Source of the DNA: an uncultured Collinsella sp.
GTDB taxonomy: Bacteria; Actinomycetota; Coriobacteriia; Coriobacteriales; Coriobacteriaceae
Direction: 5' to 3'
NCBI GenBank assembly: GCA_900549185.1
Contig: URNM01000017.1
Location: 1-20,857 of the forward strand
Length of the DNA: 20,857 nt
In this document: piece after piece, positions 7,958 to 15,133 of the stretch
Numbering within the stretch: position 1 is the first letter of the stretch
Layout of the letters: every line of letters begins with the position of its first letter
Translations under genes and position numbers: made by a program
Notes under the pieces: generated by a model
Databases searched by the model: none
What the model was told of the DNA's origin: nothing
What the model saw: the letters and a program-made list of their open reading frames with translations, nothing else

Positions 7958-8677
7958 CTATGCCAACGTTACGTTGTGCAACTCAAAGCGGTCGCCAACG
8001 TTGCGCGAGACCGAATACTCAAAGGCGGCACCGCTGTCCAAAAAGCCAATCTGGGTGAGCTCGAGCAGGGGAGAGCCAGGTTTGGTGTCCAGACGCTCGG
8101 CTTCTTCCTCGGTTGCTGCCACGGCGCGAATGGTACGGTGAAAGCTCGAAATCTTCAGCCCACATTGCTCGCGGATGAAGCGGTAGAGCGATCCGTACAG
8201 GTCCTTCTTTTTCAGCCCCGGAATCAGCTCGAGGGGCATGTAGGTGTACTCGATAACGATGGGCTTCTCATCGGCCTGACGCACGCGCACGACGTGATAG
8301 GCAAAGTCATCCTCGGCAATTCCCAGCTGGGCTGCGATGTCCGCTGGTGGATTAACAATCGAGAAATCGTAGACCACCGAGGTCACCTTCTCCCCGCGGT
8401 GCTCATACGAAAAACCCTGGGCACGGTCGTTTTTGCCCTGGAGAAACGCCTGGCCGGGAAGCCCCGCCGTGTCCTTAACGTAGGTACCCGATCCGCGTCG
8501 GCTGGTAATAAGACCTTCCTCGGTGATTTGTTCAATAGCTCGTTTGACGGTGATTTTGGAAACGCTATAGAGCTCGCAGAACTCAACGACGGTGGGAAGC
8601 TTGTCGCCCGGTTTAAGAGCGCCATCCTCGATACTTCGACGAATATCTGCAGCTATCGCCTCGTATTTGGGAATCAT
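7958..8677 (-). CDS. GntR-family (HutC/UTRA) transcriptional regulator
   Basis: A 239-residue one-component regulator. Residues 1-70 are a GntR winged helix (KYEAIAADIRRSIEDGALKP, then SKITVKRAIEQITEEGLI and the RRGSGTYV wing). Residues ~90-235 match the UTRA effector domain (FAYHVVRVR, PIVIEYTYMPLELIPG), which usually binds a sugar or sugar phosphate. AAGGAGG stands just before ATG 8677. It is divergent from the GH1-PTS operon and upstream of manA, so it most likely controls both, probably as a repressor relieved by a phosphorylated sugar. Three TTACTTTT octamers in the shared control region are candidate operators, one of them inside its own predicted promoter. Confidence 0.93.
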   Translation of the reverse strand: MIPKYEAIAADIRRSIEDGALKPGDKLPTVVEFCELYSVSKITVKRAIEQITEEGLITSRRGSGTYVKDTAGLPGQAFLQGKNDRAQGFSYEHRGEKVTSVVYDFSIVNPPADIAAQLGIAEDDFAYHVVRVRQADEKPIVIEYTYMPLELIPGLKKKDLYGSLYRFIREQCGLKISSFHRTIRAVAATEEEAERLDTKPGSPLLELTQIGFLDSGAAFEYSVSRNVGDRFELHNVTLA

Positions 8678-8699
8678 GGAACCTCCTTTCCGACATATA

Positions 8700-8727
8700 T
8701 GAATACAAAAGTAAGTATAACCCTCAA
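8700..8727 (-). promoter_or_regulatory. Predicted gntR promoter
   Basis: On the minus strand TTGAGG (8722-8727) and TATTCA (8700-8705) are 16 bases apart, placing the transcript start about 15 bases before the gntR ATG. The octamer AAAAGTAA (8707-8714) lies within the spacer, which suggests autoregulation. Confidence 0.45.
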
Positions 8728-8794
8728 CAGGGCACCCATATTACTTTTATCTAAGAAGTTCGAGAAAGAAAAAAGAAAAAGACGCTTTACTTTT
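8707..8794. promoter_or_regulatory. Three candidate operators, TTACTTTT octamers
   Basis: The octamer occurs at 8707-8714 (as AAAAGTAA), 8741-8748 and 8787-8794 in the AT-rich divergent region between gntR and the GH1 gene. The first falls in the spacer of the predicted gntR promoter and the last overlaps the -35 box of the predicted bgl promoter. This placement fits binding by the neighbouring GntR protein. Confidence 0.5.
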
Positions 8795-8813
8795 AAAATT
8801 AGAGCGCTATAGT
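8786..8813 (+). promoter_or_regulatory. Predicted promoter of the GH1-PTS operon
   Basis: TTTACT (8786-8791) and TATAGT (8808-8813) are separated by 16 bases and preceded by an A-rich tract (8764-8780) like an UP element. The start would be near 8820, giving a leader of about 160 bases containing a long hairpin. Confidence 0.6.
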
Positions 8814-8856
8814 TTAAGCAACGAACGGAATCCTTCCACACAACAGGATCGACCGT

Positions 8857-8946
8857 TTGGGGACGGTTTTGTTTTGGCAGGTTGGATATCGGTATGACCG
8901 GTGCGCGCCCGCGCCGGATAACCTGCCAAAGCAAACCCGTCTCCAA
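8857..8946. repeat. 90-nt imperfect hairpin in the bgl leader
   Basis: The 27-base arms 8857-8883 and 8920-8946 are complementary at 24 positions, and two of the three differences allow G-T pairing on one strand. A smaller GC-rich hairpin (about 8899-8917) occupies the tip. The right arm contains AACCTGCCAAAGCAAACC, closely related to the sequence at 12799. It lies between the predicted promoter and the ribosome site of the GH1 gene, with no T run after it. The rest of the 303-base gntR-bgl gap holds the promoters and octamers listed separately. Confidence 0.7.
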
Positions 8947-8980
8947 CCGGAAGCTCTAGAACACGAAAGCGAGGACTTTG

Positions 8981-10381
8981 ATGGCACAGTATCAGCTGCC
9001 CAACGACTTCTTCTTTGGCGCTGCTATGTCCGGCCCGCAGACTGAGGGTCAGTGGAACCAGGGCGGCAAGCTCGAGAACCTGTGGGACACCTGGTCCATC
9101 CAGGATCTGGGTTCGTTCTACAACTGCGTTGGCTCTTATGCCGGCAATGACTTTATGGCCAAGTACCAGGAAGACTTTCGCATTTTGAAGGACTTGGGCC
9201 TGAATACCTATCGCACTTCCATCCAGTGGAGCCGTCTGCTCGATGCCGACGGCAACCTTAACGAGGAGGGCGCCGCGTGGTATCACGAGCTGTTCCGCGC
9301 CTCTCGCGAGGCTGGTCTGGAGCCGTTCGTCAACCTGTACCACTTTGACATGCCCACCTACCTCTTTAACCGTGGCGGCTGGGAGAGCCGTGAGGTCGTC
9401 GAGGCTTACGCGCATTACGCCGACGTCGCCTTCCACGAGTTTGGCCAGGAGATTAAGTACTGGTTCACCTTTAACGAGCCCATCGTCGAGCCCGAGCAGC
9501 GCTATCAGGAGGGCGTGTGGTTCCCGCAGCTCCACGACTTCAACCGCGCCCGCACCGTGCAGTATCACATCTCGCTGGCACATGCGCTGGCCGTGGCCAA
9601 CTACCGTCGCGCCTATGACGAGGGCGCTATTCGCGCCGATGCCAAGATCGGCATGATCAACTGCTTTACCCCGGTCTACACCAAGGAGAACCCCAGCGAG
9701 GCAGACCTCGAGGCCGTGCGTATGACCAGCGGCATCAACAATCGCTGGTGGCTCGACCTTATTACCAAGGGCGAGCTTCCTGCCGACGTGCTCGACAGCC
9801 TGGCCGAGGGCGGCGTTAAGCTCCCGTTCCGTGCCGGCGACCAAGAGATTCTCAAGCAGGGCGTTGTCGACTGGCTCGGCTGCAACTACTACCACCCCAC
9901 GCGTGTTCAGGCACCGGCGAGCAAGGTCGACCAGTACGGCCTGCCGCACTTTGCCGACGAGTACGTATGGCCCGACGCCGTTATGAACGAGAGCCGCGGC
10001 TGGGAGATCTACCCGCAGGGCCTCTACGACTTTGGCATGGACTGCGCTAAGAACTACCCCGATCTTGAGTGGTTCGTTTCCGAGAACGGCATCGGCATCA
10101 TGGACGAATACAAGAACCGTGACGCCGAAGGAACCATCCAGGATGACTACCGCGTCGACTTTGTACGCCAGCACCTGGAGTGGGTTGCCAAGGCAATCTC
10201 CGAGGGTGCCAAATGCCGGGGCTATCACTACTGGGCCGTCATCGATAACTGGTCTTGGGCTAATGCCTTTAAGAATCGTTACGGCTTTGTCGAGGTCGAT
10301 CTGATGGATGGCTATAAGCGCCGCCTTAAGAAGTCGGCAGCCTGGCTCAAACAGGTCGCCACGACCCACGTGGTTGATTAG
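8981..10381 (+). CDS. Glycoside hydrolase family 1, probable 6-phospho-beta-glycosidase
   Basis: A 466-residue cytoplasmic GH1 enzyme that would cleave a PTS-imported phosphorylated beta-disaccharide into a hexose-6-phosphate and a free sugar. The family features are intact: the N-terminal FFFGAAMSGPQTEG, the acid/base Glu166 in TFNEP and the nucleophile Glu368 in VSENG. In the aglycone/phosphate region the protein has Ser425 (DNWSWANAFKNRYG), where enzymes for unphosphorylated glucosides usually have Glu. A nearby Lys431 and Tyr434 resemble the Ser-Lys-Tyr phosphate site of phospho-galactosidases, though the Lys is offset by one. ATG 8981 is preferred over the adjoining TTG 8978 because GAGGA is 5-9 bases upstream. 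It is the first gene of the PTS operon. Substrate (glucoside, galactoside or mannoside) cannot be fixed. Confidence 0.9.
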   Translation: MAQYQLPNDFFFGAAMSGPQTEGQWNQGGKLENLWDTWSIQDLGSFYNCVGSYAGNDFMAKYQEDFRILKDLGLNTYRTSIQWSRLLDADGNLNEEGAAWYHELFRASREAGLEPFVNLYHFDMPTYLFNRGGWESREVVEAYAHYADVAFHEFGQEIKYWFTFNEPIVEPEQRYQEGVWFPQLHDFNRARTVQYHISLAHALAVANYRRAYDEGAIRADAKIGMINCFTPVYTKENPSEADLEAVRMTSGINNRWWLDLITKGELPADVLDSLAEGGVKLPFRAGDQEILKQGVVDWLGCNYYHPTRVQAPASKVDQYGLPHFADEYVWPDAVMNESRGWEIYPQGLYDFGMDCAKNYPDLEWFVSENGIGIMDEYKNRDAEGTIQDDYRVDFVRQHLEWVAKAISEGAKCRGYHYWAVIDNWSWANAFKNRYGFVEVDLMDGYKRRLKKSAAWLKQVATTHVVD

Positions 10382-10501
10382 CGACCGGGCGAACGCCCAG
10401 ACCGCGCGCCGCCGCGCGCAACACATGGCACATCTGGTGGCAGAGGGCGACAGACCACCGTGCGCATAGGAAAAGGCCGGATTTGAAAGTTAGGAGCAAT
10501 C

Positions 10502-11845
10502 ATGGCCAGTGACAACGGAAAGAGCTTCCTCGACAAGTTTGCCGAGGTCTCTGCGAAGGTGGGAAACCAGGTTCACCTGCGTTCCCTGCGTGACGCCTTC
10601 GCGACCATCACGCCGCTCTATATCCTTGCGGGTATCGCGGTTCTTATTAACAACGTCGTGTTCCCTCTGTTCCCGCTCGATGCGGCGGGCCTTGCCAACC
10701 TTCAGACGTGGGGCTCGGCAATTACGCTGGGCACCCTCAACGTCTCTGCCATTATCTTGGCCGGATTGATTGGCTACAGCCTCGCCAAGAACAAGCGTTT
10801 CGATAACCCGCTCGCTTGCGTGGTCGTCGCCATCTCTGCCTTCGTCATCATGATGCCGCAGCAGATCACCGCCTCGCTTGCTGCCACGAGCCCGCTGCTC
10901 ACCGACAAGATTACCTCCGCCGAGGTCACGGGCGCCCTTTCGACTGCCAACACCGGCACCAACGGTCTGTTCTCGGCCATTATCATCGCTCTGCTCTCCG
11001 TTTCGCTCTTCATCAAGATTTCTGGCGTCGAGAAGCTCAAGGTTAAGCTGGGCGAGGGCGTGCCTCCCGCGGTCTCCAACTCCTTCAACGTCATGATCCC
11101 GATGCTGCTCAACCTCGCAATCTTCGCTCTTGCCGCAGCCCTGCTCGCCGTGTGCGCCGGCACCGATCTGTGCGCCATCATCTCCACGTGCATCTCCAAC
11201 CCGCTCAAGAACATCATGAACGCCGGTCCGTGGGCTGTTATCCTCATCTACACCCTTGCTAACCTGCTGTTCTGCGTCGGTATTCACCAGTCCACCATCT
11301 CTGGCGCTACCGTCGAGCCGATCCTGACCATGCTCATCGTCGACAACATGGCTACCTTCGCCGCCGGTGGCACCATCCAGCCCGATCACTACATGAACAT
11401 GCAGATCGTTAACAGCTTTGCCCTCATCGGCGGCTCGGGCTGCACCCTCATGCTTCTGCTCGACACGCTCCTGTTCTCCAAGAACAAGGCTTCCGAGACC
11501 GTTTCCAAGATGGCTATCCTGCCTGGTCTGTTCAACATCAACGAGCCGGTTATCTACGGTTACCCCATCGTGTACAACCTGCCGCTCATGATTCCGTTTG
11601 TCCTCCTCCCCGATCTGTTCATCGGCATCACCTATGGCCTTACCTGCGCAGGCATCATCAGCCCCTGCATCGCCCAGGTGCCCTGGACCATGCCTCCCGT
11701 CATCAATGCCCTGCTCGCTACGGGCTTTGACTGGCGCGCCGGCGTGTGGCAGGCTCTCGAGATTGTCATTGGCATGGCCGTCTACCTGCCCTTTATGAAG
11801 ATTTCCGAAAAGGCAATCGCCAAGCAGGAGGCTCTCGCCGAGTAG
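10502..11845 (+). CDS. PTS lactose/cellobiose-family IIC permease
   Basis: The membrane channel component (447 residues) of a lactose/chitobiose-family phosphotransferase system. It carries the sugar across the membrane for phosphorylation by IIB. Around ten hydrophobic segments are visible, starting at TPLYILAGIAVLINNVVF after an amphipathic N-terminus. Family landmarks are NSFNVMIPMLLNLAIF, FCVGIHQSTISGATVEPI and the substrate-site motif INEPVIYGYPIVYNLP. IIA and IIB domains are absent here and encoded separately downstream, as in the cellobiose type. ATG 10502 follows TTAGGAGC. It lies 120 bases after the GH1 gene on the same strand, with a short GC-rich dyad but no clear terminator in between, so a shared transcript is likely. 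Confidence 0.93.
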   Translation: MASDNGKSFLDKFAEVSAKVGNQVHLRSLRDAFATITPLYILAGIAVLINNVVFPLFPLDAAGLANLQTWGSAITLGTLNVSAIILAGLIGYSLAKNKRFDNPLACVVVAISAFVIMMPQQITASLAATSPLLTDKITSAEVTGALSTANTGTNGLFSAIIIALLSVSLFIKISGVEKLKVKLGEGVPPAVSNSFNVMIPMLLNLAIFALAAALLAVCAGTDLCAIISTCISNPLKNIMNAGPWAVILIYTLANLLFCVGIHQSTISGATVEPILTMLIVDNMATFAAGGTIQPDHYMNMQIVNSFALIGGSGCTLMLLLDTLLFSKNKASETVSKMAILPGLFNINEPVIYGYPIVYNLPLMIPFVLLPDLFIGITYGLTCAGIISPCIAQVPWTMPPVINALLATGFDWRAGVWQALEIVIGMAVYLPFMKISEKAIAKQEALAE

Positions 11846-11874
11846 AACGCCTAACGTTCGTCCCTTTCACCTTT

Positions 11875-11905
11875 GCGGGCACCGGTACGCGGTGCCGGTG
11901 CCCGC
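11875..11905 (+). other. GC-rich hairpin between IIC and IIB
   Basis: GCGGGCACCGG (11875-11885) pairs perfectly with CCGGTGCCCGC (11895-11905). The next bases (GGCTCTCTCCC) are pyrimidine-rich but not a T run. In the middle of an operon it could attenuate transcription or act as an mRNA processing or stability element that sets IIC against IIB/IIA levels. Confidence 0.55.
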
Positions 11906-12005
11906 GGCTCTCTCCCTTGTGTAAAGATGCGGGGGGTGGGCACAATAGCCGCAAGGAATAAAACCAGTTGTCGTCTGCGCGCCGCGCAGTTATAAGGAGG
12001 AAACC

Positions 12006-12308
12006 ATGAAGAAGATCATGCTCTGCTGCAATGCCGGTATGTCCACGAGCCTGCTGGTCCAGAAGATGCAGGCCGAGGTTGCAAACCGTGGTCTGGATAT
12101 TGAGGTCGAGGCTCGTCCCATGAACGAGGCCCACGATCACCTGGACGAGTGCGACATGTTGCTGCTTGGCCCACAGATCGGCTACACCAAGGGCGATTTT
12201 GAGAAGGAGGCCGCCGGCCGCTTCCCGGTCGAGGTCATTAACATGGTCGACTACGGCCGCATGAACGCTGCCGGCATCATCGACCACTGCGTCAGCGTGA
12301 TGGGCTAG
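12006..12308 (+). CDS. PTS lactose/cellobiose-family IIB component
   Basis: A 100-residue soluble phosphocarrier that passes phosphate from IIA to the sugar bound by IIC. The phosphorylated Cys is in the family signature LCCNAGMSTSLLVQKM; by alignment with cellobiose IIB it is Cys8, with the second adjacent Cys7 not expected to be catalytic. The rest (CDMLLLGPQIGY and VEVINMVDYGRMN) matches the fold of small IIB proteins. ATG 12006 has a near-perfect AAGGAGG 5 bases upstream. It follows IIC by 160 bases and is directly followed by IIA, so the complete PTS is encoded in the order IIC, IIB, IIA. Confidence 0.95.
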   Translation: MKKIMLCCNAGMSTSLLVQKMQAEVANRGLDIEVEARPMNEAHDHLDECDMLLLGPQIGYTKGDFEKEAAGRFPVEVINMVDYGRMNAAGIIDHCVSVMG

Positions 12309-12317
12309 GTGCTCCGC

Positions 12318-12650
12318 ATGGAGGATATGAACGAACTGCAGATGACCTGCTTTGAGATCATCAGCTACGTCGGTACCGCCAAGAGCATGTACATCAATGC
12401 CGTGCAAAAGGCCAAGGAGGGCGATTTTGACGCCGCCGAGGAGCTTATCAAGCAGGGCGACGAGGCCTATAACGGTGGCCACGATGTTCACATGGGGCTT
12501 CTGAAGAAAGAGGCCAACGGCGAGCGTAACGGCGAGGCCCCGTTGATTCTGCTGCATGCCGAGGACCAGATGGCCGGCACCGAGACCATGCGCGTCATGG
12601 CGACGGAGCTCATCGAAATCCACAAGCAGCTGCAGGCACTTAAGGCCTAG
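12318..12650 (+). CDS. PTS lactose/cellobiose-family IIA component
   Basis: A small helical phosphocarrier (110 residues) that receives phosphate from HPr and forms a trimer. The active His is probably His80 in LLHAEDQMAGT, matching the HAQDHLM region of LacF/CelC proteins. Helical segments such as EIISYVGTAKSMYINAVQKA and the acidic repeat KEGDFDAAEELIKQGDEA are typical. I use ATG 12318, nine bases after the IIB stop. GTG 12309 is possible but has no room for a ribosome site, and ATG 12327 is too close to its GGAGG. The gene ends just before a strong terminator, closing the PTS transcript. Confidence 0.93.
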   Translation: MEDMNELQMTCFEIISYVGTAKSMYINAVQKAKEGDFDAAEELIKQGDEAYNGGHDVHMGLLKKEANGERNGEAPLILLHAEDQMAGTETMRVMATELIEIHKQLQALKA

Positions 12651-12708
12651 TCGGCGTTATCGCCGCGAAGGACCATGCGGCCCGACAGACAACATAGTCC
12701 CTTTGACG

Positions 12709-12747
12709 GGCGCCGGGAGTCTCCGCCTCCCGGCGCCTTTATTTTTT
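12709..12747 (+). terminator. Strong intrinsic terminator after PTS IIA
   Basis: GGCGCCGGGAG (12709-12719) pairs perfectly with CTCCCGGCGCC (12727-12737) around a 7-base loop and is followed by TTTATTTTTT. This is the clearest terminator in the window. Confidence 0.9.
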
Positions 12748-12796
12748 GGGATGGTCTTGAGCGGCCTGTTGAGCGGCCATTTGCGTTTCCCCAGAT

Positions 12797-12838
12797 AAAA
12801 CCTGCCAAAACAAACCTGTCCCTTTTTGGTAGGTTTTT
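12797..12838. repeat. Terminator-like hairpin with AACCTGCCAAA repeat, upstream of ROK gene
   Basis: AAAACCTGCCAAAA (12797-12810) pairs with 12824-12837 (one wobble) around CAAACCTGTCCCT and ends in a T run. The left arm and loop resemble the right arm of the bgl leader hairpin (8920-8946). It lies 54 bases before the ROK kinase ATG. Confidence 0.65.
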
Positions 12839-12891
12839 GCCTTGAGAGCGGTACCATACAGGCAATGTTTAAACGAGAAAGGTGGGCTCCC

Positions 12892-13845
12892 ATGGAACCT
12901 AAGCAGTATTACATCGGCATCGACGTCGGCGGCACCTCGGTTAAGGAGGGCCTGTTCGACGAGGACGGCAACCTGCTGGCCAAGGCCAGCGTGCCTACGC
13001 CTCCCATCGTTGACGCTGCGGGCTTTGCCGCGGTGACCGAGGCTATCGACCAGGTGGTCGCCAAGGCTCAGATTCCGCGCGCCTTTGTGGCTGGCATTGG
13101 CCTGGCCGTTCCGTGCCCCATCCCGGCGTCGGGCGATGCCAAGGTCAAGGCCAACATTGCCATTAACCTGCCCGAGCTGAGGATCGCCATTCAGCAGCAC
13201 TGCCCCGACGCGGTCGTTAAGTACGAGAACGATGCCAACGCCGCTGCCATGGGCGAGGCCTGGCTCGGTTCTGCCAAGGGCGTACAGAACGTGGTGATGG
13301 TCACCATCGGTACCGGCGTGGGCGGCGGCGTTATCGTCAACGGCGACGTGGTGTCGGGCGTTGTGGGTGCTGGCGGTGAGATTGGCCACATGTGCCTGAA
13401 CCCGGCTGAGGAGCGCACCTGCGGCTGTGGCGGCCATGGCCATCTGGAGCAGTATTCCAGCGCCACAGGCGTGGTGAGCAACTACCTTGCCGAGTGCAAG
13501 AAGGCGGGCGTCGAGCCCATTGAGCTCACCGGGCCTTCTGATTCCAAGGACGTGTTCCAGGCCTGCCGCGAGGGTGACAAGCTCGCGTTGGCAGCTGCCG
13601 ATACCATGGCCGACTACCTCGGTCGTGCCCTGGCGCTTATTGCCAACGTGGTCGACCCCGAGATGTTCCTGATTGGCGGCGGTGCGTCTGCCTCGGCCGA
13701 TGTCTACCTCGACGCCGTTCGTGAGCACTTCCAGCGCTACGCGCTTTCCGCCTCGCGTGAGACGCCCATTAAGGTCGCTTCGCTCGGCAACGACGCCGGC
13801 ATCATCGGTGCCGCCTACGTAGCCCTGCGCGCCGCCGGTAAATAG
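12892..13845 (+). CDS. ROK-family sugar kinase (probable glucokinase)
   Basis: A 317-residue cytoplasmic kinase that would phosphorylate the free hexose released by the GH1 enzyme. The ATP site motif GIDVGGTSVKEGLFD is at residues ~9-23, followed by the catalytic-loop region ENDANAAAMGE, TIGTGVGGGVIVNG, and GAGGEIGHM with the zinc/substrate His. The ROK zinc motif normally reads CxCGxxGCxE; here it is CGCGGHGHLE, with His in place of the third Cys. ATG 12892 is chosen for AAAGGTGGG 5-13 bases upstream and because the protein then begins MEPKQYYIGIDVGG. It lies after the PTS terminator, so it probably has its own promoter, but its function belongs to the same pathway. Glucose is the likeliest substrate; mannose, fructose or allose cannot be excluded. 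Confidence 0.92.
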   Translation: MEPKQYYIGIDVGGTSVKEGLFDEDGNLLAKASVPTPPIVDAAGFAAVTEAIDQVVAKAQIPRAFVAGIGLAVPCPIPASGDAKVKANIAINLPELRIAIQQHCPDAVVKYENDANAAAMGEAWLGSAKGVQNVVMVTIGTGVGGGVIVNGDVVSGVVGAGGEIGHMCLNPAEERTCGCGGHGHLEQYSSATGVVSNYLAECKKAGVEPIELTGPSDSKDVFQACREGDKLALAAADTMADYLGRALALIANVVDPEMFLIGGGASASADVYLDAVREHFQRYALSASRETPIKVASLGNDAGIIGAAYVALRAAGK

Positions 13846-13846
13846 C

Positions 13847-13877
13847 TGGTGCAAGGGGGTCAGGTTACTTTGCACCA
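13847..13877. repeat. Small hairpin with conserved 15-nt loop, copy 2
   Basis: TGGTGCAA (13847-13854) pairs perfectly with TTGCACCA (13870-13877). Read on the minus strand the loop is AGTAACCTGACCCCC, 13 of 15 identical to the loop at 3612-3626. A partial neighbour, GGTGCAAAAGGGACAG, follows at 13882-13897. It starts two bases after the ROK gene stop. Confidence 0.7.
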
Positions 13878-14011
13878 ACACGGTGCAAAAGGGACAGTCT
13901 TGGCCCCCATGCCTGCCCCAAAATATGCCGTGACCCTTCCGTCTGCGAAGGCTCGGCATCGGCGTGCTACCATAGCTACGTCCAAGTACACATATCAAGT
14001 GGAGGATATCC

Positions 14012-14935
14012 ATGGCAAACGTTCTTGTCTTTGGTCACCAGAACCCCGATAACGACGCCATCATGAGCGCCGTCGTCCTGTCCCAGCTGCTCAACCAGGT
14101 TGAGTATGCCGGCAACACCTACGAGGCCTGCGCCCTTGGTCAGCTTCCGGCCGAGTCCGCCAAGCTGCTCGCCGACGCCGGCATCGCCGAGCCCCGCGTG
14201 ATCGAGTCCGTCGAGGCCGGTCAGCTCGTCGTCCTCACCGACCACAACGAGTCTGCCCAGTCCGTCGCCGGCCTTAAGGACGCCACGGTCTTTGGCGTCG
14301 TCGACCATCACCGCATCGGCGACTTCGAGACCGCCGGCCCGCTGCACTACATCTGCCTGCCCTGGGGCTCCAGCTGCACCATCGTCACCAAGCTCGCCGG
14401 CGTGCTCGGCGTTGAGCTTTCCGACGTCCAGGCCAAGCTGCTGCTCTCGGCCATGATGACCGACACGCTCATGCTCAAGAGCCCCACCACCACCGATGTC
14501 GATCGCGCCGTCGCCGCCAAGCTCGGCGAGCAGGTGGGCGTCGACCCGGTCAAGTTTGGCATGGAGGTCTTCCTTACCCGTCCGTCCGGCTCCTTCACTG
14601 CAGCCGAGATGGTCGGCAACGACATCAAGATGTTCGAGCCCGCTGGCAAGAAGCTGCTCATCGGCCAGTACGAGACCGTCGACAAGAGCCGTGCGCTCGG
14701 TATGATCGACGAGATCCGCGAGGCCATGCGCGCCTACGCCGCCGAGAAGGGTGCCGACGGCATTGTCCTGTGCATCACCGACATCATGGAGGAGGGCTCG
14801 CAGGTCCTGCTCGAGGGCGAGACCGAGGCTGCTCAGAAGGGCCTGGGCATTGCCGACGAGCACGACGGCGTCTGGATGCCGGGCGTCCTCTCCCGTAAGA
14901 AGCAGGTCGCTGCCCCCATCATGGCCGCCTGCTAG
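14012..14935 (+). CDS. ppaC: Manganese-dependent inorganic pyrophosphatase (family II)
   Basis: A DHH-superfamily enzyme (307 residues) that hydrolyses pyrophosphate and pulls biosynthetic reactions forward. The Mn ligands are all present: His9, Asp13 and Asp15 in FGHQNPDND, Asp77 in LTDHNE, His99 in the DHH motif (VVDHHRIGDF), and Asp151 in MMTDTLML. The C-terminal DHHA2 domain ends with the substrate-binding SRKKQVAAPI. There is no CBS insertion, so this is the simple, unregulated form. ATG 14012 follows GTGGAGGA. It has a terminator downstream and a different function from its upstream neighbour, so it looks like a single-gene unit. Confidence 0.97.
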   Translation: MANVLVFGHQNPDNDAIMSAVVLSQLLNQVEYAGNTYEACALGQLPAESAKLLADAGIAEPRVIESVEAGQLVVLTDHNESAQSVAGLKDATVFGVVDHHRIGDFETAGPLHYICLPWGSSCTIVTKLAGVLGVELSDVQAKLLLSAMMTDTLMLKSPTTTDVDRAVAAKLGEQVGVDPVKFGMEVFLTRPSGSFTAAEMVGNDIKMFEPAGKKLLIGQYETVDKSRALGMIDEIREAMRAYAAEKGADGIVLCITDIMEEGSQVLLEGETEAAQKGLGIADEHDGVWMPGVLSRKKQVAAPIMAAC

Positions 14936-14954
14936 GTTTAGTTGACCAAACGCC

Positions 14955-14994
14955 ACGACCGGATCGCGGACGACCCGCGCTCCGGTCGTTTTTT
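14955..14994 (+). terminator. Intrinsic terminator of ppaC
   Basis: ACGACCGGA (14955-14963) pairs with TCCGGTCGT (14981-14989), with further GCGG/CCGC pairing inside, followed by a run of six T. Confidence 0.85.
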
Positions 14995-15133
14995 GTGCAC
15001 GGCGCCGCGTCGTCTCTTGGACAGGCGCGCCCGCGCCGTTGAGCAAATAATGTTCAACCTGTGGTTCCGCTTTTCGGCCACGCCTGCGTGCTTGTCGTGC
15101 AGGGTAGGCTAGATGCAAGCGTAATACGTTAGA

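Noticed and set aside
10395..10425. GC-rich dyad between the GH1 gene and PTS IIC as a terminator
   Set aside because: The stem is short, the loops are tight and there is no T run.
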